DNA of 64,000 nt from Pseudozyma flocculosa PF-1 (lineage: Eukaryota > Basidiomycota > Ustilaginomycetes > Ustilaginales > Ustilaginaceae): assembly GCF_000417875.1 (NCBI RefSeq), contig NW_006920880.1, positions 316,260 through 380,259 of the forward strand, in the 5' to 3' direction. The notes beneath the pieces are model-generated. The model saw only the letters and a list, made by a program, of their open reading frames with translations. It was not told the DNA's origin and did no database searches. A program made the translations under genes and the position numbers. This document shows positions 11,917-23,140 of this stretch, one piece after another. The first letter of the stretch is position 1. Each line of letters opens with the position of its first letter.

Positions 11917-13728
11917 ATGGCACCGTCAGGAGACCATGGCTCAGCGCAGCAGGGCGCCTCCCAAAAGAGGATCAGTGAGTCGAGTCTCGGGCGGAACATG
12001 ATCTTCAACGAGGGCCGTACCGCTGATGCCGTGCTCGACTGATCCCTGCACGCGCCCGCCAACAGTTCTGTACGCCTTCATGATGGGCTGCTCGTGAGTA
12101 GGACGCTGCATCCCCTCGACTTGTGGACGTGGTACTGGCAGAGGAACTGACTCCTGCGACGTCCCCCCTGTCTGGCCACCCTCCGCAGCGGTCATCAATC
12201 CCCCGGCGTCTGGACCCACCCCGCAGACAGGAGCCAGTACCACAACAAGCTGAGCTACTGGACCGACCACGCCAAGCTGCTGGAAAAGGGTCGCTTCGAC
12301 GGCCTCTTCCTTGCCGACGTCTTGGGCGGCTACGACGTGTACAACAAGAACCTCGACGCCGCACTTGGCTCGGGCGCCCAGTTCCCGTGAGTGCGCTTGC
12401 GAGCCGTGGCCGTCAGACAAGGAAGGACAGCAGACCTGAAGCCCTCCTACCTGCCTGCTGCCTGCTGCCTGCTGCCCGCCTGCCTGCCGCCCGCCAGCGT
12501 CATCGACCCGCTGCTGCTCATCTCTGCGATGGCGGCGGCCACCAAGGACCTCTCGTTCGGCATCACGGCCACGACGAGCTATCAGCACCCCTACGAGCTT
12601 GCGCGACGCTTCAGCACGCTCGACCACCTGACCAACGGCCGCGTCGGCTGGAACGTCGTGACGGGCTACCTCGACAGCGCGGCTCGGCAGTTTGGCGGCC
12701 AGAAGCAGGAGCTGCACGCCAAGCGGTACGACGTGGCGCACGAGTACATGGACGTCGTCTACAAGCTGTGGGAGTCGTCGTGGGCCGACGACGCCGTGCT
12801 GCACGACCGCGCCAAGGGCGTCTACACGCGCCCGGACCGGGTGCGCGCCGTCAACCACACGGGCAAGTACTACGAGAGCGTACCCGGCCCGCACATCTGC
12901 GAGCCCAGCCCGCAGCGCACGCCCGTCATCTACCAGGCGGGCAGCTCGGGGCCAGGCATGGCGTTTGCGGGCAAGCACGCCGAGGTCATCTTTATCGCCG
13001 CCCACCGGCCCGACGTGGCCAAGAAGCGGGTCGAGGCGGCGCGGCAGAGCGCCAAAGAGGCCGGCAGGGACCCGCAGAGCCTCAAGGTGCTGGCGCTCCT
13101 CTGCCCCATCATCGGCAAGACGGACGAGGATGCCCAGCGCAAGTACAAGGAGCACCTCGAGCACGGCTCCGATGAGGGCGCCCTCGCCCTGTTTGGAGGC
13201 TGGACGGGCATCGACCTGGCACCGTTCGGAGACGATGAGGAGCTGCGCCTGACCGAGAGCAACGCCATCAAGTCGGCCGTCGAGAACTTTGCCAGCCAGG
13301 ACCCGTCGGTGCCCAAGTGGACCAAGAAGGCCGTCGCCGAAAAGATCAAGCTGGGCGGGCTGGGCCCCACCATCGTCGGCGGACCAGAGTCGATTGCCGA
13401 CCAGCTCGAGGACTGGATCGAGACGTCGGGCGTCGACGGCTTCAACCTGGCCTATACTCTGGCCCCGGGCACCTTCGAGGACCTGGTGAACCTCGTCGTA
13501 CCCATCCTCCAGCAGCGTGGTCGGGTGTGGAACGATTACCCCGCCGTCCCGCAGCCGCCGCGCGAGACCTTCACCGACGGTCCGGCCACCGGCTACGGCC
13601 CCAACGAGGTCGTAGGCCTCACCAGCCGCGAGAAGCTCTACGGCGTCGGCAACAAGAAGCTGCGGTCAGACCACTACGGCTCCCGGTTCACCTGGCGAGC
13701 CGGTGCAGAGCCGCCTCAGTTGGATTGA
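11917..13728 (+). CDS. FMN-dependent monooxygenase, nitrilotriacetate monooxygenase component A (NtaA/SnaA/DszA) family
   Basis: Exons 11917-11974, 12066-12093, 12189-12386 and 12498-13728 give 504 residues; the three introns (91, 95 and 111 nt) have GTGAGT donors and CAG acceptors and keep phase. The protein begins with a short leader, then FMMGCSGHQSPGVWTHP, a GRFDGLFLADVLGGYDVY segment and DPLLLISAMA. Later come SFGITATTSYQHPYELARRFSTLDHL and GRVGWNVVTGY. These are hallmarks of the bacterial-luciferase-like flavin monooxygenases that use FMNH2 supplied by a separate reductase to oxidise substrates such as aminopolycarboxylates or aryl sulfones. The length matches the family (about 440-500). 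The substrate cannot be inferred. It lies 1.0 kb downstream of the epoxide hydrolase fusion on the same strand, so a joint catabolic role is possible but unproven. The 28-nt second exon is unusually small. Confidence 0.9.
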
Positions 13729-14012
13729 TCAGGCTGTTGAATCCCCGCGCGTCGTTAGCTGCTGCAGTCCGTTGAAAGCGTAGCCCTGCAGTCCTTTGAA
13801 AGCTTAATGGCACGCCCGTGCAAGCAGGCCTTGATGTTGTGAGCAAGATGCGTGTCGGGACAAGTTGATGAGCTGCTGCAGTCCTCAGTTGGAATCCCTC
13901 GTCTGCAGCAGCAGAGTCAACAATTGGCATATATGTGTGTGCCAACAAGCTGCAAACATGCTTGCCGGTGATCAACACAGAGGCCTGGCATCAGGGGCTG
14001 GCTGGTTGTGCT

Positions 14013-14591
14013 TCACAGATCTGCTCTGAAGCAGACAAGTGCAATGTTGCAGACATCTGCATCCTTGACTGCGGCCAGCAGGTCAGCATGGAGCAGCACT
14101 GCCAGTGGATGGAAGGCTGCACCATCTTGACGGAACGTCATGGAGTTACCATTTCCTAGCCTGACCTCAGTGTAGACCCTAGCCTTGTTGGCGCCTGTGA
14201 TGGTCCGTGTCTTGATGGCAGGCATGACCTTCTTGCTCCTCTCTGGGGCTTTCTCTCGATGGGCTTTGAACTCCTTGATGATGGCGGCCTGCTGCTCCTG
14301 AGGTGCCCCTGCCTGCTGGGCCATGATGAGCTTGCTGACGTAGTAGGCCAGCACAAGGGTACCCTCGCCATCCCGGAGCTCTGGGTCCTTGCCCCCGATC
14401 CTGAAAGAGCGACCGATGATGCCCTCCAGCTCCTTCAGGGTGTGAGGAAGCTTCAGGTGGGGGAAGCGCTTGCCTGAGGCAATGCCCATGATGTGAAGCA
14501 CAGGAAGCATGTCCTTCAATGTCTGTAGGAGAGAGGTGATGGCCTTGCCAGTGTCCCTGGATGAAGTTGAAAGCCCAGCAATCTGCTGCAT
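14013..14591 (-). CDS. Unrecognised open frame in the CpG-poor island (192 codons, possible gene fragment)
   Basis: A continuous frame from ATG at 14591 to a TGA at 14013. Its codon use (CCT, TCA, GCA, AGG, GGG frequent) is unlike that of every neighbouring gene, which prefer GCC, TCG and CGC. The predicted protein is basic and mixed alpha-helical in look (segments such as TLKELEGIIGRSFRIGG, YYVSKLIMAQQ, AIIKEFKAHREKAPE), with no domain I can name. Upstream on the same strand there is a possible acceptor (CTGTTGCAG ending near 14614), so it may be the last exon of a longer unit. A transposon-encoded protein fragment fits the composition best, but this is inference. Confidence 0.35.
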   Translation of the reverse strand: MQQIAGLSTSSRDTGKAITSLLQTLKDMLPVLHIMGIASGKRFPHLKLPHTLKELEGIIGRSFRIGGKDPELRDGEGTLVLAYYVSKLIMAQQAGAPQEQQAAIIKEFKAHREKAPERSKKVMPAIKTRTITGANKARVYTEVRLGNGNSMTFRQDGAAFHPLAVLLHADLLAAVKDADVCNIALVCFRADL

Positions 14592-14683
14592 CTGGACCAG
14601 TGAGCACCTGCAACAGTACAGAGAGCTGAGCTGGGCTGGTGCACCATCCTACTGCTGAGCGATGGTGTCAGAAGGACATTCTT

Positions 14684-14711
14684 GCAGCAGCAGCAGCAGC
14701 ATCAGCAGCAA
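14684..14711. repeat. CAG trinucleotide run with a CAT interruption
   Basis: GCAGCAGCAGCAGCAGCATCAGCAGCA within the CpG-poor island. Not in a supported coding frame. Confidence 0.8.
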
Positions 14712-15124
14712 GAGGACTTGATTGCCTTTCAATGCTCCACTGCTCCAGGTGAGTGTGGCATTTGCCTGCTTTGATGGAAGGTGGGTTAGAATTGATGGTG
14801 CTGACTGCAAGCAGGGCAAAGAGCTGAAGATCAGAGGCCAAACATCATTGCCGCTACTGATGCAGCTGTTGCAACAGGCTGTTGCAGCAAGCCTTGTTCA
14901 ACAGTAGCATCAACCGCACGCCGGTGCTCTACAAGCAGAGGAGAGGCAGCGGGTGGGGCGCTCCGCACCAAAGGCCGCCATGCCTCCACAAGGGGCCGGC
15001 TCGCTCGCTCGGGCCATTCCGTAGTCAGCTCCGGCATCCCCCCGCCCCTTTCGAGGCCGCCCATGTTACCACCCTCCGACCTCGACTCCCCTTGCCACCC
15101 TGCTCGCACCTCGACTCGCATACC

Positions 15125-17093
15125 ATGCTCCAACACCTGCCACTGGAGCTCGTCGCACAGGGTGAGTTGGCTTTCCTTGGCCCCCTCGCTGCAGCAGCGA
15201 CGCCAGCACCACGCTTTACTGACCAGCCACCCACGGCCGGACCTCTGTCCGACTGGCCACCGATCCGCCAACGCAGTCGCAGACATCCTGGGCGAGGCCT
15301 CGCTCGGCAACCTCATCCCGCTCGCCCAGACCAGCCGCCATACGCGCCTCTCGGTGCTGCCCGCCCTCTACTCGTCGATCGCCATCTACAGCCGCACGCA
15401 GCTCGAGCGCTTCGCCTCGCTCCTCGGCCAGCTGCCGCGCGGCTCGCCCCTCGATCCGGCAACTCGTATCCGCTCGCTCCGCCTCGGTCCGCGCGACACG
15501 CTCGCCTCGGCGTCCGAGACGTCGCACTACTTTTCCAGCATCAGCTTCTATAGCGGCGGCGACGACGGCAGCAGCGACGACAGCGGCGCCGCCGATGGAC
15601 ATGACGACACCGACGACGGCGACAACGACCGAGTCGACCGGCGGTGGCTGCTGACGGCGCGCATCCTCGAGCGATGCAGCTCGTTGCAGGACCTCGTCAT
15701 CTGGGATGGCCTGCTTGGCGAGCCCGCGCAGGCATCGAAAGCGGGTTCACGCCGGGCGACGGGCCTGTGGGCACTCCACCCGGAGGCGCGGCTGCAGACG
15801 CTGGCGCTGCCGTTCCTGTGGCGGGGAGGGGCCAGCCTGCCGTCCCCCTCACTGCTGCCCGCCCTGTCGGACCTGACGCAGCTCGACGTCGTCAACTCGG
15901 GCCTGACGACGCACGACATCCGCATCCTCTCGCACTACCGCCGCCTCCGACTGTTCCGGTGGTACTACCGTCCCTTGGGTATGACGGAGCTCGAGCTGCT
16001 CCTCGAGACGCTCAAGCGGGGCTGGAGGCAGCAGCAGCAGCGCGATGCCACCGCAGCGGCGGGCACGCCGGCGCACATCCCGGCCATCGACGACCTGGAC
16101 GTCTACATCGTGGCCAACAGCGGGATGCTGGCGCAGATCGAGGGCTACCTCGTCTCGCAGACGCCCGGCTTCGTCTTCGTCGACCCGTACCTCGCCGTCG
16201 TCTCGCCAGACTCGCGCGTGCCCTCGCCCGAGCCGCCGCGGCGCACCCTGCCGCCCCAGGTACTGCCGAGGGCCATGCGGGAGCGGAGGCGTGCTCGGCG
16301 GCGGGGNNNNNNNNNNNNNNNNNNNNNNNNNNNNNNNNNNNNNNNNNNNNNNNNNNNNNNNNNNNNNNNNNNNNNNNNNNNNNNNNNNNNNNNNNNNNNN
16401 NNNNNNNNNNNNNNNNNNNNNNNNNNNNNNNNNNNNNNNNNNNNNNNNNNNNNNNNNNNNNNNNNNNNNNNNNNNNNNNNNNNNNNNNNNNNNNNNNNNN
16501 NNNNNNNNNNNNNNNNNNNNNNNNNNNNNNNNNNNNNNNNNNNNNNNNNNNNNNNNNNNNNNNNNNNNNNNNNNNNNNNNNNNNNNNNNNNNNNNNNNNN
16601 NNNNNNNNNNNNNNNNNNNNNNNNNNNNNNNNNNNNNNNNNNNNNNNNNNNNNNNNNNNNNNNNNNNNNNNNNNNNNNNNNNNNNNNNNNNNNNNNNNNN
16701 NNNNNNNNNNNNNNNNNNNCGGCGGCGGCACCGTCGCACGACGGCCTCGACGAGACGTGGATCTCGACGGCCGTGACGTGGTTCCACGCCCACCGGCTCA
16801 TCTTTGAGCGCGTCCGGTGGAAGCGCGCCATCGAGGCGTGGGAGGCCGAGTGGCAGCTCGATCCGGAAGCTTCCGACGACGAGGATCGAGGCCGAGGCGG
16901 TCGGGGCAAGGCGAGCCGTGAGGACGACGGCGGCGGCGACGGTGGTGGCGATGTCGATGACGCCGTCGCCGTCGCCGCCGACGATGACGGACTGCCCTTT
17001 GGTCGCGGCCACGCGGTACGGCGCGATGCGCGGCAGGATGAAATCGAGCAGGGCCTCGAGACTCTGTTGCTCTCTCAACTGGCGGATCTCTGA
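15125..17093 (+). CDS. F-box-like protein
   Basis: Exon 1 is 15125-15161 (MLQHLPLELVAQ). The intron 15162-15276 has a GTGAGT donor and ACGCAG acceptor, and exon 2 starts at 15277 in phase, reading VADILGEASLGNLIPLAQTSRH. The first 45 residues have the LPxEL...I...L..L..LxxTSR pattern of an F-box, the Skp1-binding motif of SCF ubiquitin ligase substrate receptors. The rest has leucine-rich stretches (LTQLDVVNSGLTTHDIRIL) without a nameable repeat. It has an acidic Gly/Asp insertion near residues 130-155. A 413-N gap interrupts the 3' half; the frame after it (WISTAVTWFHAHRLIFERVRW) looks real and ends at 17093 with 617 codons if the gap length is true. It converges with the membrane-protein gene 275 nt away. 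Target unknown. Confidence 0.7.
16307..16719. other. Assembly gap (413 N)
   Basis: N run inside the second exon of the F-box-like gene, entered from an Arg/Gly-rich GC-rich segment. Confidence 0.99.
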
Positions 17094-17368
17094 CCCCCTC
17101 GCAACACCGCACAGCCCGCTCGAGTCAATCGATCGCGTTCCATGAGAAGGCCGCCACCGCCGCCGCGTGGGCCACGGCGCGATGTAGTACGTGTACAAGC
17201 TGCTGCTCCACGCTTTCCGCCGGCAAGTCACTTCCGGCTGCATCGAGGCCGCGCGTATCGAGGACGACGATGGTGTCGAGCTGCAGTGGAGACTGGCTTT
17301 CTGGTGATTGGGGGGCCATGTTCCGATCCGGGAATTCGAGCCTGCTCGTCCTCCTCGATCCTCCCATC

Positions 17369-20034
17369 CTAGAGCGACTCGTGGCGAGGCTGGGCACCGT
17401 CGACGTTGCCTCTTTGAGCCGGGCCGGCGTCGACGCTCCTTGGCTGGCGTCGGACGCGGGGCGAGCGAGGCGTGGCGTCGCCGTGCTTGGCGTCCGAGAT
17501 GCGCCCCACGACGATGGTCGAGCCCGACAGCTGGTGCTCGCCGACGCGGATCGCGGCCTGGCCACCGTCATCGACGACGTACCTGCCCAGCGACGCGTCA
17601 AACACCATCCTGGTCCTCGGCGAGATGGCGGCGTCGATCAGCGAGTGAGCCGACGACTTGGCCGCAGCGCAATGCAGCACCCCGGCCCCGTCCTCGTCCG
17701 GTCCGTCGAGGTCGCCGCCATCGCCCACCGCCACGCGCCCCGCGAGGGCAGGACAGGGGCTGGCGGCTGGCGTGTATTCGTGTTCGCTGCTCTGGAGGGC
17801 CGGATCGTCGATGTTGGTGTCCGTGGCGGCGCTGCTAAGACCGCTCGTCGGCCTCAGTGCCTCGAGGCGGCTGCCCCTGGCTGCCGTCGAGTCGATCGCC
17901 CTGCGGACGTGCCCGATCTTGGCAAAGGGCAGCGATGGCTCCAGGGCGTGCTGCGGTAGCTCAAGACCGGCCATCGCCTCGTCGGCCGCGTCGTTCCAGA
18001 GGCTGCGAAGCGAGTAGGGGTGCGTCGGTGCGAGAGTGCGGACAATGCGCAGAGTGCCGGCCTCGCCAGACTGTCCGGAGCATTCGGCTGCTTCGACAGA
18101 CGCCGACGAGCCGCTCTTGCCAGACCGTCCGCTGGCGCGACCACGCGGCTCGACGAGTACGAACTCGTCCAGCCGGAGCGTCGAGTCGTTCCAGCCGGCC
18201 TCATCGAGCTGGACGCGCAGGCTCGGAGGCATGTCCTCGGGCAGCGGAGGTCGAGCCTCGGGCCTGCCTGTAGAGACCGTCCAGCTTTTCGACGATGCCT
18301 TGGTGAGAGTCGTGCAGGACGGACCGTCGTCTCCCTTGCGGGGCGGATCGGCCGACAAGTACTGCGGCTGGGCGTCGCTGCGTGGACATGCCGAGGGCGA
18401 TGCGTCCCTGCTCCTTGGCCGCAGGGCAGACAGACCCGGCGAGGAGCTGCTGTTGGCCGGGTGGGTCTCAAAGAAGGCCAGCTGCGATCGGAAGATGCGG
18501 CAGGCAATGGCCGTACTGCCGGGTGTCCAGCGTCGTAACGCAGAGGTCAGCTACGCGTGTCCCACGGCCGGATCGAGACCTCCATCCTGAGTCAATCGAC
18601 CACTTACCAGACCAGAACGTTGACTCGAATGGTGATGATCGTGTCCAGCAGGCTGTGGCGCCACGCGAAAAGTGCCACGATGGTGACGACGTTGATCAGG
18701 AAGGACACTGTGGGAGGCGCACCGCGAATGCTCTGCGGCGGTCAGCGGCCATTGACACACAGGCGCCGATCATCGAGCTGCGAAGAGACGCGACTCACGG
18801 CTCAGGTAGACGACCGCATCAATGAGCAGCAGGCGCAGGACGCGGCAGTCCCGCACCTGGCTATCCTTGCTGCGGATGGTGGCGACGACGATGCCGGCAA
18901 AGAAGAGGTCCAGGGCCAGGGTCACCGCGCTGCGAAAGGGGTCGGCATGGCGGCAGAGGCGCGCCAGCATCAGCGGAGTGCACGCGTGCGTTGCCGGCCG
19001 ACCGCGTTGCCGCCACTCACAATTGCGCAACGGCGCACCCGTGCATCCTGATCGGGCGGGGGTCGATCTCGAGCTCGTCGGTGGAGGCAAACGCGTACGT
19101 TGCTGTGGATCCGTCGGTCGTCAGGTCAGCCTCGTCGTCGCCGATACTCGGTCCCAGGCGGGCGCTCCGCGGCCGACTCACAGACTGCACCGGCGAGGAG
19201 CTGGGCCGAGAGCAGGACGATGATCATGCAGCACATGAGGCGCTTGGCCTGCCTCTTGTGTCGAAGGACGAGCACCCTGGTTCCGTGGCGAGCAGACGAG
19301 GGCAGCGACGTGAGCGGCCGGATCACGGAGAGAGTGGACAGGCTGGGCGACTCACCTCAAGGCGAGGATTGCGGTCGAGGCCATCATATTCTGGACGCAC
19401 CCAAACCGAAGGAAGGGCTGCATGTCAGCGTGGAGTCCCGTGGCGATGCGGCACGAGGACGGAGCGGCCACACTGCACTCACCAGCGACAGCAGCACCAT
19501 TGACACGCCGCGAAAGGTGCGCATGTCGACGGCGTGGCCCTGCGTCATCAAGACGACAGAGACAAACATGTGGACCGACCAGGCGACGAAGAGGAGTCGC
19601 GCCAGCAGGTACGCGCACGGCGCCGGCCGGAGCTGTCGATGGCGATACGACGCCACGATCAGTCGCGCGTCGATCGAGACGAATGAGACCGCCTCTGCTC
19701 GACGAGGAACGCCCCGACCACACGGAGTGGTGTCAGCACAGTGGACTTGGGGCTCGGCTTGTTCAGACTCGGAAAGACGAGGCGCTCACCTGCCACGACA
19801 AAGCCTAGCATGATGCTGGCGGCGGTGCTGGCTCGTCGATGGCGGGAAGACAGGCGCTTCGTCAGTCTGTCGAGTCAATCGATGGCGACCCGACGGTCGC
19901 AGCTCGAGACTCACAGCGCCTTGATCACGTTGCCCTCTGTCAGCAGGAGGACGCAGATGGCAAAGGTCAGCACGTCGAGCTTGCTCGGTCGCTCCGTGGC
20001 GATGCAGGCCGTCGATCGACTTACCAAGCGGCAT
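17369..20034 (-). CDS. Seven-helix integral membrane protein with long cytoplasmic-type tail (unknown family, receptor-like topology)
   Basis: Ten exons on the minus strand: 20034-20025, 19936-19915, 19827-19790, 19694-19483, 19417-19356, 19276-19182, 19102-19021, 18929-18799, 18707-18608, 18515-17369. All junctions keep frame (1,899 nt, 632 residues) and have GTGAGT/GTGAGC/GTAAGT donors and AG acceptors. The protein starts MPLEGNVIKAL and shows seven hydrophobic spans, about residues 10-30, 47-72, 84-110, 120-145, 175-195, 200-230 and 235-262 (for example ALTAASIMLGFVVAEAV, AVTLALDLFFAGIVVATI, SLSFLINVVTIVALFAW). A Ser/Pro/acidic tail of roughly 370 residues follows. The topology with a short N-terminus resembles fungal seven-helix receptor-like proteins, but no signature was recognised. 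The last 40 codons are uncertain: an overlapping frame running to 17125 also looks protein-like, so a missed intron or frameshift near 17400-17500 is possible. Confidence 0.75.
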
Positions 20035-20433
20035 CTTGGAATCCGACGAGGACGCGCGGCCCTGATCCGGGAGGCGGCAGAGGTGTTGGTTGAAGATACC
20101 AGCCTGCGGCGGGCAGGGAACACGAACAAGTGCAGCGGCTCAGGCTGTGTCCGGCGGCCACCTCGCCTCGTCCCGCTTCGCCGGTCTCTCGGCACACTCA
20201 CCGGCTGCAAGCGGGCGATCGTATGCTGGCGGCACGGGCCGCGTTGGGCGAGTTGGACAGACGAGGAAATGGCTGGACGCGAGAAGCAGGCAGTGATTCG
20301 GTTGCGCGCGATATCGTGTGGCGATCGCTCGACCGGGGAAGAAGCCTGGGGTCGGACGGGATCGAAGATTGGGGGGCGAGTGATGGGAAAACGACAAGGC
20401 GAGGAAGAAGGGCCGTCCCGGTCGAGCCCAGGT

Positions 20434-20440
20434 CTTTATA
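20434..20440 (-). promoter_or_regulatory. TATA-like element of the seven-helix protein gene
   Basis: TATAAAG on the minus strand, 394 nt before the start codon. There is no ATG between it and 20034 on that strand, which supports the 10-nt first coding exon as the true start. Confidence 0.5.
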
Positions 20441-20875
20441 GCAGAGAGAGAGTGTGGGGCCTTGTCGGTGGCAAGAGGGCAAGCAAGGCCAAATGGCGAG
20501 ACCAGCTCGAGCGAGCAGTTGGCCCTCGACGGCGTTTGGATATGGATGAGACCAGGCAACGAGCAGACGCCGTAGCGCGAGAAACGACGTACGGTCGTCC
20601 AGCGAGCGGACTGGCGGGCGAGCGAGCCTTGCGCGGCACGCACGCATCCACCGTGCACCTGCTTGCCTCGCTCGCTCGCTCGTCCGTCCGCGTTCTCAGT
20701 CGTGAGGGGCTGGACAGCTTGGGCGCGGCTAGACCTGGCGCGAAGCTGGCGCCTTCGCTCGAGCTTGGGGAAGGCGGGCCTTGTCGGCCTGCTTGCAGCT
20801 CAGCGACCCGCCTGACAAGCCCCCCCTGGACCACGAGCGACCAGGCCAGGGGGGACAGGCGAGCGAGCGAGGTTC

Positions 20876-21030
20876 GTGCGTGCGTGCGTGCGTGCTTGCT
20901 TGCCTACCTCGGCCCCCTGCTGAGAAAAGAAGCAAGGCGGGGACAGGCCCGGCGGTCGACGTCTGCTGCTTCTTTGTGCGCAGCAGGTCAAAGGCAAGCC
21001 AAGCCGGCGACGCACGCACGCACGCACGTA
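20876..21030. repeat. Inverted pair of tetranucleotide arrays (TGCG and CGCA)
   Basis: TGCG repeated about five times at 20876-20896 and CGCA about five times at 21008-21030, in opposite orientation and about 110 nt apart, able to pair as a long-loop hairpin. Confidence 0.7.
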
Positions 21031-23140
21031 CGCCCGCCTGCCCGCATGAGGTGGCGCTCGCTGACTTTCGACAGCGTTCTGAGACAGGTGCGACGATCGG
21101 ACGAGGCAGGCAGGTCGCGCAGGCGGTCGGACCAGCGGCAGGCCGGCCGGCAGCAAACGAAGCGGGCCGACTAGGCGCAGCTCGACGAGCTGACCAACCG
21201 AACGAAGAAGCGCGTGAGCAGGGCTGAGCGACGCCAGGCCTGGCTTCGCCGGACGCTCGCTCGGCAAGGCGGGATCTGGTGCATGCTGCATGCGCAGGCA
21301 GACGAGCCCCGGACTCAGCGCCACCCTCGCCGGGCCTGCCGTGCGGCCTAGCCTCGTCCGGGATTTGGCTGCAAGACGCTTGACAACCCGAGGGACGCTA
21401 GGCACGTCTAGCCCGGCCTGGCCGGCCTGGTCTGGCCTTCCTACTGGCTTAACTTGGCCCCGCGCATCTCTATCGGGCAACATCGGGTTGTCGGTTGCTG
21501 CCCTCGTAGGGCAGCGGAAGAGAGAGGACGGCGGCTGCGAGCCAGCCTGACCGGCTTGCCTGTGACCTGCTTGTCCACGGCCTTGTCCACGGCCGGCTCG
21601 TTGTGCGCAAAAAAAGTAGCCGGGCTGTGTGGGTGCGAGAGGTCTGTGCGAAGCGGCGCAGCAGAGCCCCTTCACGCCGTTTCCTTCCTGCCCTCGCCTC
21701 TTGCATGGCCGACGAAGACGCGTCCGCTCGGAGTCAACCCTGCCTGCCTTTGACGTCGAGAGTCTGCTGCGGTGCCAGTCGAGCACGACCTCGAGAGGAG
21801 CAGGGAGAGTGTGAGGCGCACGCAAACAGAGGGCGAGGATTGCAGGTCGAGCTCCGCCTCGTCGCCATCGACGATGGAGGAACTCCCGTCGTGGCTGCCG
21901 CGATCAAGGTGCGGATGGTCGCCGTGATCTCGTCGGCATCGGGCGGATGGATGTCGGCATGCGTAGCTGACGGACCACTCGAGCGGCGAGATCTGGGAAG
22001 GGGGAAGACCTCGCGAAAGGCTGTTGGAGCTGTCCGAGCCGCAGGATGGAGTCGTGACCTGTCTGTGGCGAGCCTCCTCGCCTTGGCCGCCTCTCGAGGC
22101 AACTCCCCTCGTCGGCGACAACGAGGAAGACAGTGCGGACAAGGTGAAAAGCAGTTCTGGGAGGAGCGCCGCCACCACTACGCCGACTGCGGCAGTCTTC
22201 GGCCCGCCCAGGATGAGGCGATGGAGACGGCTGATCGCATCGAGGCAGACGCATGCCGACAACAACTGCCACCCTCGCCCATCCGCATCTCGCTGCCGCC
22301 GACGAGTGTCATCGCCGACGAAAGAGCCCGGCGCGGCGTGCTAGGGCAGTCGAGAGGTTTATCGCGTCGTTCGGCTCGATTGTTGGCCGGCGAGTTCTTC
22401 GCGGAGAGAGGGTGGGAGGCAGGATGGACGCGGCGACCGCCGTCTTGGCACGTATGGAGACGGTACGTGTGCCGTAAGGAAAGAGCCGGCGGTCCGTTCG
22501 GGACCAGCCGATGCTCGGCAGTGGAAGTGCGAAGGAGCCCGATGCAGCACGATCCAAGCGGGATGTCTATCTGGCAGCCAGCAGCGACAGAGATCTCTGG
22601 CCATGGTGCCGTGCGTTGGTCGGTCACGGTACGGTTCAGGCGCGATTCACACGAAGCGGGAACGACGTCAGGAGATCGACCCGGAGGAGGGCCGGATGGA
22701 GCATCCGCTGAGCCAAGAGGCGGGCCGACACGCTTGCGGCTTGCATCCGAAACCAGGCTCGCCCCACCGACGGGCAATGGCAGAACGTGTCAGCCGCAGA
22801 CACTGCTTCCGGCTCGCTCCGCAGGGCGTCGTGGCAAGAGGCCCTTGCTTGGCGGCTTCAGGCTGCGGGTCCCAGCTTGGCGCGGCGACCGGCTGCTGTC
22901 ACAGCCATGGTCGGATTTACTGCTGAGCCTCTGGAAAGCGAGGAGCATCGTGGCAACCTTGCCGTTGTCATCTTCGCAGCTTCCGGAATTCATCGGACAC
23001 GCAACCGACGCCCGCTGGGGCTCACACGCGCAGTGGCCAGGTGGATGGAGCCATGTCGAGGGCAGTACTTTGATTGCACCCGGAAGAACTCGGCCAGTGC
23101 CGACCTAGGCTGCCGCAAGTCTGCCGACACCCAGCTGAAA

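Larger units (their letters stand above)
13740..14910. other. CpG-depleted island, probable relict of a mobile or otherwise foreign element
   Basis: Within this stretch most 60-base lines contain 0-2 CpG and are rich in TG/CA (for example 14521-14640 has none), whereas adjacent coding DNA has about five per line. The edges are abrupt: the monooxygenase stop at 13728 on one side and the F-box gene leader near 14910 on the other. It holds near-duplicate segments around CTGCAGTCC...TTGAAAGC (13758-13804) and CTGCTGCAGTCCTCAGTTGG (13871-13890), a CAG/CAT run at 14684-14711 and one unrecognised open frame. Methylation-driven C-to-T decay or a recent insertion of foreign DNA could each produce this. 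No terminal repeats or target-site duplication were identified. Confidence 0.55.
20035..23140. other. Gene-free region; short tandem and inverted repeats
   Basis: About 3.1 kb. It contains the leader and promoter of the seven-helix gene, then no supportable exon series on either strand: the long plus-strand frame at 21603-23108 has no domain. GTGC/TTGC tetramers lie at 20876-20900 and their inverse ACGC array at 21008-21030. Confidence 0.55.

Noticed and set aside
19786..20034. Reading straight on from MPLG without the first intron in the seven-helix gene
   Set aside because: That frame is basic and non-hydrophobic; splicing at GTAAGT to CTGACAG restores the hydrophobic helix in frame.
21603..23108. 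A 501-codon plus-strand frame in the gene-free region
   Set aside because: Composition and lack of any motif or splice context mark it as chance GC-rich open frame.
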